A stretch of DNA of 64,000 bases, taken from Micromonospora sp. DSM 45708. GTDB lineage: Bacteria > Actinomycetota > Actinomycetes > Mycobacteriales > Micromonosporaceae. Positions 27,617 to 35,039 of this stretch are shown here, in pieces (the stretch's first letter is position 1; each line of letters begins with the position of its first letter). The position numbers and the translations under genes are program-made. The DNA is taken from the NCBI RefSeq assembly GCF_039566955.1, contig NZ_CP154796.1, positions 620,001-684,000 of the forward strand, in the 5' to 3' direction. Under the pieces are notes generated by a model. That model saw only the letters and a program-made list of their open reading frames with translations. It was not told where the DNA came from and did no database searches.

Positions 27617-28434
27617 TTGATTGCCTTTCCCTGACGGAGTCGCAACGTGCAGCACTTCGGTCCGCCGCCGGCCTTGCGCAGCTCGGACAGGTCGATCCCG
27701 ATGGTTTCGTAACCCCGGTCGCGCAGCTTCGCGGCCAGGTCGACGGCCTGCGCCGGCAGCACCACGTGCCGGCCGTCACTCACCGCGTTCAGGCCCAGCA
27801 CCTCGGCGTCGGCCATGGTCGCGTGGATCGCGTCCGGGAAGAGCCGGCGCAGCACCGCCCGGCTGCCCGGCGAGAACGCCTCCGGCAGGTACGCCACGGT
27901 CCGCTCGTCGAGCACGGTCAGCGCGGTGTCCAGGTGGTAGAAGCGGGCGTCCACGAGCTGCATGGTGACCACCGGGTAGCCGAAGACCTCCTGGAGCTGC
28001 GCGTGCGAGGCGTGCGCGGTGCGGAACCCGGTGCCGGCGAGCAGGTGGTCGCCGACCAGCAGGACGTCGCCCTCGCCCTCGTTGACGTGCTTCGGGTCGT
28101 ACATCTCGAAGCCGGCGGCCTCGAACCAGGCGCGGTACGCGGGCGCCTCGTCGGCGCGCTGCGGGTCACGGAACTGCACCGCCATGGCCCTGTCGTCGAT
28201 CACCGTGCCGCCGTTGGCCGCGAACACCATGTCCGGCAGGCCGGCGACCGGGTCGATCAGCTCCACCTCGTGGCCCAGGTCGAGGTACGTCTGGTGGAGC
28301 TGCTCCCACTGCCGGATCGCCAGGTCGGCGTCGACCGGGGCGGTGGGGTCCATCCACGGGTTGATCGCGTAGTCGACGGCGAAGTACGTCGGCCGGCACA
28401 TCAGGAAGCGCTGGCGGGTGGCGTCCATCGTCAT
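27613..28434 (-). CDS. DDAH / arginine-deiminase superfamily hydrolase
   Basis: The 273-residue protein belongs to the guanidino-group modifying superfamily: FAANGGTVID near residue 78, GEGDVLLV, the catalytic histidine in FYHLDTAL near 166, and the nucleophilic cysteine near the C-terminus in GGPKCCTL (about 261). Such enzymes hydrolyse (dimethyl)arginine to citrulline, or in some branches arginine directly to ornithine; the substrate cannot be fixed here. A comparable gene sits beside rocD in mycobacteria (Rv2323c region). The start is ATG at 28434, backed by GGGAG seven bases upstream; two other in-frame ATGs at 28428 and 28467 are less supported. Confidence 0.85.
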   Translation of the reverse strand: MTMDATRQRFLMCRPTYFAVDYAINPWMDPTAPVDADLAIRQWEQLHQTYLDLGHEVELIDPVAGLPDMVFAANGGTVIDDRAMAVQFRDPQRADEAPAYRAWFEAAGFEMYDPKHVNEGEGDVLLVGDHLLAGTGFRTAHASHAQLQEVFGYPVVTMQLVDARFYHLDTALTVLDERTVAYLPEAFSPGSRAVLRRLFPDAIHATMADAEVLGLNAVSDGRHVVLPAQAVDLAAKLRDRGYETIGIDLSELRKAGGGPKCCTLRLRQGKAIK

Positions 28435-28691
28435 GTGGTGCTCCCAGGGTCGGACGCGCCCGGCCACGGTCGGCCCACGGGCTGGCGCCGTGGCTCAACC
28501 GTATGCGCCCCGACACGACGACATCCACCGTGAGAACTTGCGTGGAGCAGCGGATCGTTGCGTCTACCGGCTCCAGGCCGGCCGATCGTTGCGTCTACGC
28601 GCTCCGGGTCCGTTCGGCTCCCGCACCACCGCTTCTCGGGCGTGCGCTGTTCGTGCACGGCCGCCCGGGTGGCGAGTCGGCCGGGGCGGGA
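28435..28691. other. Non-coding gap with short direct repeats, upstream of the DDAH gene
   Basis: No gene is seen. A 22-base sequence with two differences occurs at 28553-28574 and 28584-28605 (period 31), beginning GATCGTTGCGTCTAC. The promoter of the ddaH-like/rocD operon should lie here, but no convincing -35/-10 pair was found. Confidence 0.5.
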
Positions 28692-28735
28692 AACACTTCG
28701 GGGGCGGCGAGATCGCCGCCCCCGAAAGAGGTGTT
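28692..28735 (-). terminator. Long hairpin terminator after the calcium-loop membrane protein gene
   Basis: Inner arms 28697-28710 and 28713-28726 pair perfectly over 14 bases, and outer AACAC (28692-28696) can pair with GTGTT (28731-28735) with a four-base bulge. It lies about 90 bases past the stop of the leftward gene at 28824. Confidence 0.65.
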
Positions 28736-28741
28736 ACCCGG

Positions 28742-28777
28742 CCGGTGAACCACCGGAACTGCCCGGTGAACCACCGG
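28742..28777. repeat. Two tandem palindromic units
   Basis: The palindrome CCGGTGAACCACCGG occurs twice (28742-28756 and 28763-28777), spaced by 21 bases. It lies in the 3' untranslated region of the gene at 28824 and could be an RNA fold or a protein site. Confidence 0.5.
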
Positions 28778-28823
28778 AGCTGTATCGGGCTGCCGGTCGC
28801 TGCCGGCGATCGGAGAAGTGCCC

Positions 28824-29684
28824 TCAGAACCGATCGACAAACTGTGAATCAAGCCACTCGCGGAACCGGCCCACCCACTCGCCGTCGGTGGTCGGCCAGT
28901 CGAACTGGCCGGTCATCGCCACGATGCCGAGCACCACGGCGGCCAGGCCGACCAGGATGCCGATCAGCGCGTCGGTCTTCCCGGCCACGTGCCGGCGTCG
29001 GGTGGCGATCAGACCCAGCACCGCCAGCACCGCGCCGACCGCGCCGAGCCCGATGCCGTAGCCGGCCAGCGTGCCGGAGAGCACGAAGACCGCGCCGACC
29101 ACGGACACGATCAGGCCGAGCGTGGCGAGCAGGCTGGCCCGCGGCTTCTTCGTCAGCTCCGGGGCGAGTTCCCGGTCGGGTCGGCCGTCGCCGTCCAGGT
29201 CGACGGCGCGGTCCGGTCGGCCGTCCCGGTCCAGGTCGACGGCGCGGTCCGGTCGGCCGTCCCCGTTCAGGTCGACGGCGCGGTCCGGTCGGCCGTCCCC
29301 GTTCAGGTCGACGGTGTGTTCCTGGGTGGGTTCCGGGTCGACGGGCCGCGTCGGCCGGCCCAACGGCCGGCTGGTCGCCGCCCGTGCCGAGGCGGCCCGC
29401 TGTGCCGCCCGCCGCTCCGCCTCGCCGGTACGCGGCACGGTCTCGACGCGCGCGGCGTCGGTGACCGGCCCGGTCTCGGCGGTCCGCTCGGGGTCGGCGG
29501 CCCGCTCCGCCTCGGTGGCGGTCGCGTCGCTGCGGTACGTGGTCCGTGCCGCGTCGCGGTCGGTCACCACCGGCCGACCGGCCGTTCCGTCCGCGACCGG
29601 GGTCTCGTCGCGGGCGTCCACCACACCGTCGCCGTTCACATCGGTACTACGCGCCGGAGAGTTCCGGCGGGACAGGATGTTCAC
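28824..29684 (-). CDS. Membrane protein with tandem calcium-loop (DxNGDG) repeats
   Basis: The 286-residue protein carries an N-terminal loop DVNGDGVVDARDE, a disordered Ala/Arg/Glu-rich stretch, then four tandem 12-residue units of the form VDLNGDGRPDRA (about residues 123-170) that resemble EF-hand/dockerin calcium-binding loops. Three to four hydrophobic segments follow (from about residue 185), then a C-terminal tail GEWVGRFREWLDSQFVDRF. No signal peptide precedes the repeats, so they probably face the cytoplasm, although topology is not certain. The GTG start at 29684 is fixed by a perfect AGGAGGT six bases upstream. No family could be named. Confidence 0.8.
   Translation of the reverse strand: MNILSRRNSPARSTDVNGDGVVDARDETPVADGTAGRPVVTDRDAARTTYRSDATATEAERAADPERTAETGPVTDAARVETVPRTGEAERRAAQRAASARAATSRPLGRPTRPVDPEPTQEHTVDLNGDGRPDRAVDLNGDGRPDRAVDLDRDGRPDRAVDLDGDGRPDRELAPELTKKPRASLLATLGLIVSVVGAVFVLSGTLAGYGIGLGAVGAVLAVLGLIATRRRHVAGKTDALIGILVGLAAVVLGIVAMTGQFDWPTTDGEWVGRFREWLDSQFVDRF
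29173..29316 (-). repeat. 36-bp tandem repeat, four units, in the calcium-loop gene
   Basis: Four consecutive 36-base units, differing at only a few positions, encode the VDLNGDGRPDRA repeats. The near-identity of two of the units suggests recent duplication, so copy number may vary between strains. Confidence 0.8.
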
Positions 29685-29786
29685 GTTGGTACCTCCTGAT
29701 ACAGGCGCGGAGGCCGCGCATGACAGTGAGGAGGTACCCAGGCGTGCGGAAATCGACACCCGGTGACGGCACCGGGCCGGCCCGGC

Positions 29787-29819
29787 CGGCGTCGGGTCGG
29801 CGGGGACGGCCCGACGCCG
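29787..29819 (-). terminator. Hairpin terminator after the GH43 gene
   Basis: Arms 29787-29796 and 29810-29819 form a perfect 10-bp stem with a 13-base loop. It lies 15 bases past the stop of the leftward GH43 gene. Confidence 0.65.
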
Positions 29820-29833
29820 TCAGGCGGGCGGCG

Positions 29834-31273
29834 TCACGACTGGGTGCGTGACCACTGCTGGTTGGTGCCACCGCCGCAGGTGTACTGCTGGACGTCCGCA
29901 CCGTCGCCGGTGGCGGCGTCGACCACGTCCAGGCACTTGCCGCTGTGCCGGGCGCGGAGCTGGAAGTAGCTGCCCACCGCGGCCCACTGCCACTGCTGGT
30001 TGGTGCCCCCGCCGCAGGTGTACTGGATGATGTTCGCGCCGTCGGCGGTGGACGCGTCGGCGACGTCGAGACACTTGCCGCTGTTGGCGTTCACGAGACG
30101 GAACCAGCCGCCGCCGGCGTCCTGGAACTCCCACCGCTGGTTCCCGCCGCCGTTCCACGTCCACTGCTTGACCTCGGCGTTGTTCGCCGTGGAGTTGCCG
30201 ATCACGTCCAGCACCCGACCGCTGTGTCGGGCGGTGACCCGGTAGGAGACGGGCGCGTCGCCGGTGACCGTCCCCGCGGCCGTGTCGATGGTGACGGACG
30301 GGTACCAGGTCAGGCTCATGCTGGTGCTGGTCGGGAACGAGATCGGCAGCCACACGTACTGCGAGTCGTTGACCGGCCCGCCCCACGCCCCGGCCCACCG
30401 GTCACCCAGGTAGAGGTAGCTGGTGGCGGCGGTGCCCTGGATCGGCAGCACGAAGGCGGGCTGCGAGTTGAACGTGGTGCCGTTGCCCACGTCGGTCCAG
30501 CCGGTCCACGGGCCCGAGATGCTCGGCGCGGTCGCGTACCGGGCCTGGTTCGGACTCCAGCCCGTCGCGCCGGAGGTCAGCAGGAAGTACGTGCTGCCCC
30601 GTTTGAACATCGCGGGTGCCTCGCGGTGCGCGCCGTCCCAGAAGTTGCCGACCAGGCCGGCGACGTTGAGATAGTCCGACGTGAGCCGGTAGATGTTCAG
30701 GTCGTAGTTGTCGTCGGCCGCCGAGATCATGTACGCGGTGCCGTTGTCGTTGTAGAGCGTGATGTCCCGGGACATGTGCTGCCCGAGCGGCCGGAAGCTG
30801 CCGTGGTACGTGTACGCGCCGTCCACCGTCGTCGACGACGCGACCGCGGCCCGCGCCTCGTTGTAGTCGGACCCGTTCTCCTTGTGCATCCACATCACGA
30901 ACCGGCCGGTGCCCGCGTTGTAGATGACCTTCGGCCGTTCGATGTTGGCGCCCCGCAGCTCGGTGGCCGACGACGGGGTGAGCACGTTGTTGCGGAACTC
31001 CCAGGTGCGCAGGTCCGTGGAGCGGTAGACGGAAACCGCCCGGAACGTGTTGTCCGGGTTGCGGTTCTCGCCGAACCAGTAGTAGTAGTTGTCGACCTTG
31101 AGGACGCCGCCGCCGTGGGCGTGCACCACGGCGCCGCTCGTGTCGGTGAACTGCGTGCCGTTGGTGACGGTGACCGGCGCCGCCAGCGCGCCCGTGGCCG
31201 GCCCGACCAGCACCGCCGCGACGGCCACGGTGAGCGCCGCGAGGGCCGCCCCGAGTCGTCCGCCCCGGCTCAT
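29834..31273 (-). CDS. Secreted GH43 glycosidase with ricin-type CBM13 (possible galactanase)
   Basis: The 479-residue secreted enzyme has a signal peptide (about residues 1-32, with an AAAL-rich core and cleavage near ALA-AP), a five-bladed propeller catalytic domain beginning with VVHAHGGGVLKVDNYYYWFGEN, and a C-terminal CBM13/ricin-B lectin domain whose three subdomains end in the QxW motifs NQRW, NQQW and NQQW. The HAHGGG...YYYWFGENR opening resembles GH43 subfamily 24 exo-beta-1,3-galactanases, but the exact substrate is inferred. The ATG at 31273 is preceded by GGAGGAAACG. It follows the CBM2 protein gene by 50 bases and is probably co-transcribed. Confidence 0.82.
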   Translation of the reverse strand: MSRGGRLGAALAALTVAVAAVLVGPATGALAAPVTVTNGTQFTDTSGAVVHAHGGGVLKVDNYYYWFGENRNPDNTFRAVSVYRSTDLRTWEFRNNVLTPSSATELRGANIERPKVIYNAGTGRFVMWMHKENGSDYNEARAAVASSTTVDGAYTYHGSFRPLGQHMSRDITLYNDNGTAYMISAADDNYDLNIYRLTSDYLNVAGLVGNFWDGAHREAPAMFKRGSTYFLLTSGATGWSPNQARYATAPSISGPWTGWTDVGNGTTFNSQPAFVLPIQGTAATSYLYLGDRWAGAWGGPVNDSQYVWLPISFPTSTSMSLTWYPSVTIDTAAGTVTGDAPVSYRVTARHSGRVLDVIGNSTANNAEVKQWTWNGGGNQRWEFQDAGGGWFRLVNANSGKCLDVADASTADGANIIQYTCGGGTNQQWQWAAVGSYFQLRARHSGKCLDVVDAATGDGADVQQYTCGGGTNQQWSRTQS

Positions 31274-31323
31274 CCGGTCGTTTCCTCCGTGGGGGACCGC
31301 CCGATCCGTCGACCGCATGCCGG

Positions 31324-32061
31324 TCACCGCCCGCAGACCGGCGAGATGCCGGCGGACGCGCTACTGGCGGCCACCAACACGCCGAACGTGGTCGAGCCGC
31401 CCGGTGCCAGCGTCCCGTTCCAGGAGGCGTTGCGGACCGCGACGTTCTCGCCGGCGCGCTCCGCCACCCCGCCCCAGATCGACTCGATGCGCTCGTCACC
31501 GGTCCACCGCCACGAGACGACCCAGCCGTGGGTGGACTCGGCCCCGGTGTTGCGCACGGTGACCGTGGCGATGAAGCCGCCGTACCACCGGCTGTCGATG
31601 GTGACCGTCGCGGTGCACGTCGACATCGGCAGCGTCCGCGCCGGTCCACCGATGAGGTACGGATCGCGCGTGCCGTGGGTGTCGCCGAACCGGAACCAGT
31701 AGTCGGTGTCCGGGGTCAGCCCGCCGACGGTAACCGTCCCGTACCGCTCCGGCCCGGTAACGGCCTCGGCCACCGGATTGCGCCACCCGGTGGCGTCCTC
31801 GCGGCTGGTGAAGAGGCTGACGACCATCGGCGGGTCGTAGCCGCAGGGCGGGCTGAGCAGCATCGAGTAGCTGACGGTGAGGCTGGTGGCGGTGGTGCCG
31901 GTCACCTGGCCGCTGACCGGTAGCGCCGGCGGGCACACCAGCGTCGGAGTGGGCGCGGGTGTCGTCAGGACGGTGGCGGGCGACCGGGCGGCGCCGGTCG
32001 AGGCGGCCAGGCCGGTCAGGGTGAGGGCGGCGGCCAGAGCCGCGCCGAGGGTACGAATCAT
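31324..32061 (-). CDS. Secreted fibronectin-III / CBM2 protein
   Basis: The 245-residue protein has a signal peptide (about 1-25), a fibronectin-III-like domain (about 38-135) and a C-terminal family-2 carbohydrate-binding module (about 146-245) with the bracketing cysteines in STCTATVTI and SPVCGR and three conserved tryptophans. CBM2 binds cellulose or xylan, so it probably helps a partner enzyme rather than cutting itself; no catalytic domain was found. It is the first gene of a two-gene unit with the GH43 enzyme. In the 265-base gap behind it a short dyad TCGAC-N4-GTCGA (32265-32278) is visible. Confidence 0.8.
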   Translation of the reverse strand: MIRTLGAALAAALTLTGLAASTGAARSPATVLTTPAPTPTLVCPPALPVSGQVTGTTATSLTVSYSMLLSPPCGYDPPMVVSLFTSREDATGWRNPVAEAVTGPERYGTVTVGGLTPDTDYWFRFGDTHGTRDPYLIGGPARTLPMSTCTATVTIDSRWYGGFIATVTVRNTGAESTHGWVVSWRWTGDERIESIWGGVAERAGENVAVRNASWNGTLAPGGSTTFGVLVAASSASAGISPVCGR

Positions 32062-32326
32062 CTGCGCTCCTGAGCTGAGCTGCGGGCCCCGCGGCGCGAT
32101 CGGCGGTGGTGGCGTTCAACCGCCCCGGTGGCGCAACGGCGGCACGGCGGACTGCCGGAGAGGACTGCCCGGCGCCGGGTGGCGCACCACCCCGCGCGTC
32201 ACTCTCCTGCTGGATCGAGCGGCTCGCCCCGGCTCCCGAGCGCGAACTCCAGCCAGTCTGTCATTCGACAAACGTCGATTCAATGACGTCCCGTGCGGTG
32301 GTCACCCTGCTGGCGGGCGACGCGGA

Positions 32327-32620
32327 CTAGTCGGGCGCGATGCCGTGGGAGCGCAGAATCTGGCGTACGCGCTCACGCGTGTAACCGGTGACCCGCACGA
32401 TGTCGACCTGGCGCATGCCGCCCCGGGACGCCTCCACGATGGCGGTGGCGAGCTGGTCGCGTGCCTCGGTGACCTTCTCCCGATCCTCCGCCGCGCGCTG
32501 GGCGGAGGCAGCGGCGGTCGCCTGCGCCATGTGAAACGCGCGCACCGCATCCGCCAGTCGGTTGGCCATGCCACAGATGATCTCATCGGCCAAATGTCGC
32601 GTGAATTTCGCAATCGTCAT
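32327..32620 (-). CDS. Small helix-turn-helix protein
   Basis: The 97-residue protein is mostly helical, with an Ala/Gln/Glu-rich coiled-coil-like middle (residues 35-60) and a C-terminal helix-turn-helix similar to sigma region 4 (RQVDIVRVTGYTRERVRQIL). It may bind DNA in a regulatory role, but no operon partner shows which gene it controls. The ATG at 32620 is uncertain: a second ATG at 32569 (MANRLADAVRAF) would give an 80-residue product. Its GC content is slightly lower than its surroundings at its start. Confidence 0.7.
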   Translation of the reverse strand: MTIAKFTRHLADEIICGMANRLADAVRAFHMAQATAAASAQRAAEDREKVTEARDQLATAIVEASRGGMRQVDIVRVTGYTRERVRQILRSHGIAPD

Positions 32621-32720
32621 TGGCCAACCATCAACAAGAAGACCTACTTGATAAGGCCAAATGAAGACTGGTAGTTTGGCGTCGAGTCAGGCGACCTCAG
32701 CCACCCACGAGGAGGCGTCC

Positions 32721-33221
32721 GTGAGCAACCTACCCACCCTGCCCGAGTGCGGAGAACCGGCGACGCTGCGGATCGAGCTGTACACGACGGACTCCCTGGA
32801 CGCCTGCGCGTACACCTGTGCGGCGCACACCCCACACGCGCTTGGCGCGCTGGGCCGGGCCGGGCTGGACGCGTACCCGATCGGTCTGGGGCCGGGGGTG
32901 TCGCGGCCCTGCGGGCACGTGTTCGTCTATCCGACCGGTAACCTCGCCGCCCCGGACGACCTGGCCCACCCACGTTGGTGCGACCGGGACCGCTGCCGGC
33001 TCCGCGGCCGACACTGTTCCCGTGCCCGCCGGCTGGACACCAACCGCTCGGAGTCGTCCGTCGAGGTCGGGCTGGTGCGGGCACTGCATCCCGCCGCCCG
33101 GACGATGGTGAGCCTGAGCGGCGCGGCCTCCGCCGTGGTGCTGTCGACCGGGCAGGCGCGGGTGCTGCGGTACCGCCTGGCCCACCTGCTCGACCTGGCG
33201 GCGGTCAGCCGGCAGGGGTGA
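32721..33221 (+). CDS. Cysteine-motif protein, function unknown
   Basis: The 166-residue cytoplasmic protein begins VSNLPTLPECGEPATLRIEL and has two possible metal sites: CAYTCAAHTPH near residues 33-43, and CDRDRCRLRGRHC near 94-106. The C-terminal half is helical with a Leu/Val-rich end (RVLRYRLAHLLDLAAV). No family was recognised. The GTG at 32721 is well supported by GAGGAGG six bases upstream. It lies just ahead of the Nei gene (25 bases), in the same direction. Confidence 0.75.
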   Translation: MSNLPTLPECGEPATLRIELYTTDSLDACAYTCAAHTPHALGALGRAGLDAYPIGLGPGVSRPCGHVFVYPTGNLAAPDDLAHPRWCDRDRCRLRGRHCSRARRLDTNRSESSVEVGLVRALHPAARTMVSLSGAASAVVLSTGQARVLRYRLAHLLDLAAVSRQG

Positions 33222-33246
33222 GAACCGCTGACTACGCTTGGCACCT

Positions 33247-34056
33247 GTGCCAGAGGGACACTCCATCCACCGCCTCGCCGCGCGCCACGCCGAGCTGTTC
33301 GCCGGCGACAAGGTGCACGCCGACAGCCCGCAGGGGCGCTTCGCCGAGGGCGCGGCCCGGCTCACCGGCACCGTCCTGGACGGCACCGAGGCGTACGGCA
33401 AGCACCTGCTGCACCACTACGCCGGCGAGCTGACGCTGCACGTGCACCTCGGGCTGTACGGCCGGGTCGCCGACGGGCCGGGGGAGCCGCCGGCCCCGGT
33501 CGGCCAGCTCCGGCTGCGCCTGCACAGCGACCGCAACTGGTTGGAGCTGCGCGGCCCCGCCGCCTGCGAGCTGCTCACCCCGCCCGAGGTGGCGGCGTTG
33601 CGCGGCCGGCTCGGCCCGGACCCGCTGCGCGCCGACGCCGACCCGGACCGGGCGTACGCGCGGATCCGGCGCAGCCCCACCCCGCTCGCCGCGCTGCTGC
33701 TGGACCAGTCCGTGGTGGCCGGCACCGGGCTGATCTTCGTGACCGAGGCGCTGTTCCGCGCCGGGCTGCCGCCGCTGCTGCCCGGACGGGAGCTGACGCC
33801 GGCCGGCTGGGCGGAACTCTGGGCGGACCTGGTGACGCTGATGACCCGCGCGGTCGGGCGCGGCCGGATCGACACCGTGCGCGACGTGCACCTGCCGGAG
33901 GCCACCGGCCGGGCGCCGCGGGTCGACCGGCACGGCGGCGAGGTGTACGTCTACCGCCGCCCGGGTGCGCCCTGCCACGTCTGCGGCACCGCGGTGAGCC
34001 GGGGCACGCTGGCCGGCCGCAACCTCTACTGGTGCCCCACCTGTCAGGCCGGCTGA
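33247..34056 (+). CDS. Formamidopyrimidine-DNA glycosylase / endonuclease VIII family (Nei1-like)
   Basis: The 269-residue base-excision-repair enzyme starts VPEGHSIHRLA; removal of the start residue exposes the catalytic Pro, followed by Glu, as in Fpg/Nei. The helix-two-turn-helix region follows, and a C-terminal zinc finger (CHVCGTAVSRGT...CPTCQ) completes the family architecture. The start and the SPQGRFAEGAARLTG block resemble mycobacterial Nei1 (Rv2464c). It removes oxidised pyrimidines from DNA and cleaves the strand. The start is the GTG at 33247, because an upstream in-frame TTG would displace the catalytic proline from position 2. Confidence 0.9.
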   Translation: MPEGHSIHRLAARHAELFAGDKVHADSPQGRFAEGAARLTGTVLDGTEAYGKHLLHHYAGELTLHVHLGLYGRVADGPGEPPAPVGQLRLRLHSDRNWLELRGPAACELLTPPEVAALRGRLGPDPLRADADPDRAYARIRRSPTPLAALLLDQSVVAGTGLIFVTEALFRAGLPPLLPGRELTPAGWAELWADLVTLMTRAVGRGRIDTVRDVHLPEATGRAPRVDRHGGEVYVYRRPGAPCHVCGTAVSRGTLAGRNLYWCPTCQAG

Positions 34057-34095
34057 GCGCGCCGCGCGGCCCCGGTCGGCTCGGTCGCCGGCCGG

Positions 34096-34971
34096 TCAGC
34101 ACTCGTCGAGCAGCCAGCGGGCCGTCTCGACGTTGCCGGGGAAGACCTGGTCGCCGTCGATGCTCCAGGCCAGCGTCTGCCCGATCGCCCAGCCGCGGAC
34201 CCGGGCCCGGTCCAGGCCCAGCTCGCCGGTGAGCCGGTCGAGCCGGTGCCGCACCGCCGCCGGGGAGTGGCCCAGCTCGGCACCCCGGACCAGTGGCACG
34301 ACCGCGAACTCCCGCTCGCCGACAAGCGGCTTCGGGTCGATGGCCAGCCACGGCTCGCGGCCGGCCGCCAGCACGTTGCCGGCGTGCAGATCCTGGTTGA
34401 CAAGCACCTGTTCGCCCTGGTCCGGAGCCAGCTCGGCGAGCAGGCCGAGGGCGGCGTCGAGCAGCCGTCGCTCGTACGGCCGGTTGGTCCGCCGCCAGTT
34501 GGCCGGCATCCGCTCGGCCCAGCCGGTCGCCTCCTCGGCGAGCGGCGTGAACGGCGGGCCGGCCGGCACCGCGAGCCGGGGCAGCAGGCCGACCGCGGCG
34601 TCGAGCGCGGCGTCGGCCGCCAGCGTGTGCAGCGGTACGCCCGGATCGCAGCGCTCGACCAGCAGCGCGCGACGGTCGGCGTCGTGGGCGAGCAGCCGGA
34701 TCGCGCCCCGGCCGGCCCAGTGCGCCAGCGCGGTGGCCTCGTGGACGCTGTCGTCGTCCGGGTACTGGAGTTTCAGCACCGCCCGCGTGCCGTCCGGCAG
34801 CTCGGCCGGCACGGCCAGCGAGGCGTACGCGTAGTCGAACGGCGGCCCGACGGCGGTCAGCTCCCACCGCGCCACGCACGCCGCCAACCGGTCCGGCAGC
34901 TCCGCCAGCCACGCCCGGCCGAGCGGCGTCCGCTCGGTCCACCGCAATCCTTCCGGGATCTCCCACCGCAT
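34096..34971 (-). CDS. Aminoglycoside/hydroxyurea phosphotransferase-like kinase
   Basis: The 291-residue protein belongs to the streptomycin 6-kinase-like (APH/HUR) family. It has an N-lobe with AVLKLQYPDDDSVHEATAL (the lysine and glutamate pair), and the catalytic segment VNQDLHAGNVLAA near residue 193, followed by AIDPKPLVG. In actinomycetes most such genes are not tied to antibiotic clusters, so its substrate is uncertain. The ATG at 34971 is chosen since upstream sequence in this frame is shadow. It lies convergent to the Nei gene with only 39 bases between. Confidence 0.82.
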   Translation of the reverse strand: MRWEIPEGLRWTERTPLGRAWLAELPDRLAACVARWELTAVGPPFDYAYASLAVPAELPDGTRAVLKLQYPDDDSVHEATALAHWAGRGAIRLLAHDADRRALLVERCDPGVPLHTLAADAALDAAVGLLPRLAVPAGPPFTPLAEEATGWAERMPANWRRTNRPYERRLLDAALGLLAELAPDQGEQVLVNQDLHAGNVLAAGREPWLAIDPKPLVGEREFAVVPLVRGAELGHSPAAVRHRLDRLTGELGLDRARVRGWAIGQTLAWSIDGDQVFPGNVETARWLLDEC

Positions 34972-35039
34972 CCGGCCATCCTGGCCGAGCGCGGTGACCG
35001 GGGCCGCCCGACCCCGGCCCGTCGGGCCGCGGGCTGCGG

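Noticed and set aside
32265..32278. Possible LexA site upstream of the CBM2 gene
   Set aside because: TCGAC-N4-GTCGA is not the actinobacterial GAAC-N4-GTTC box, and no SOS gene is adjacent.
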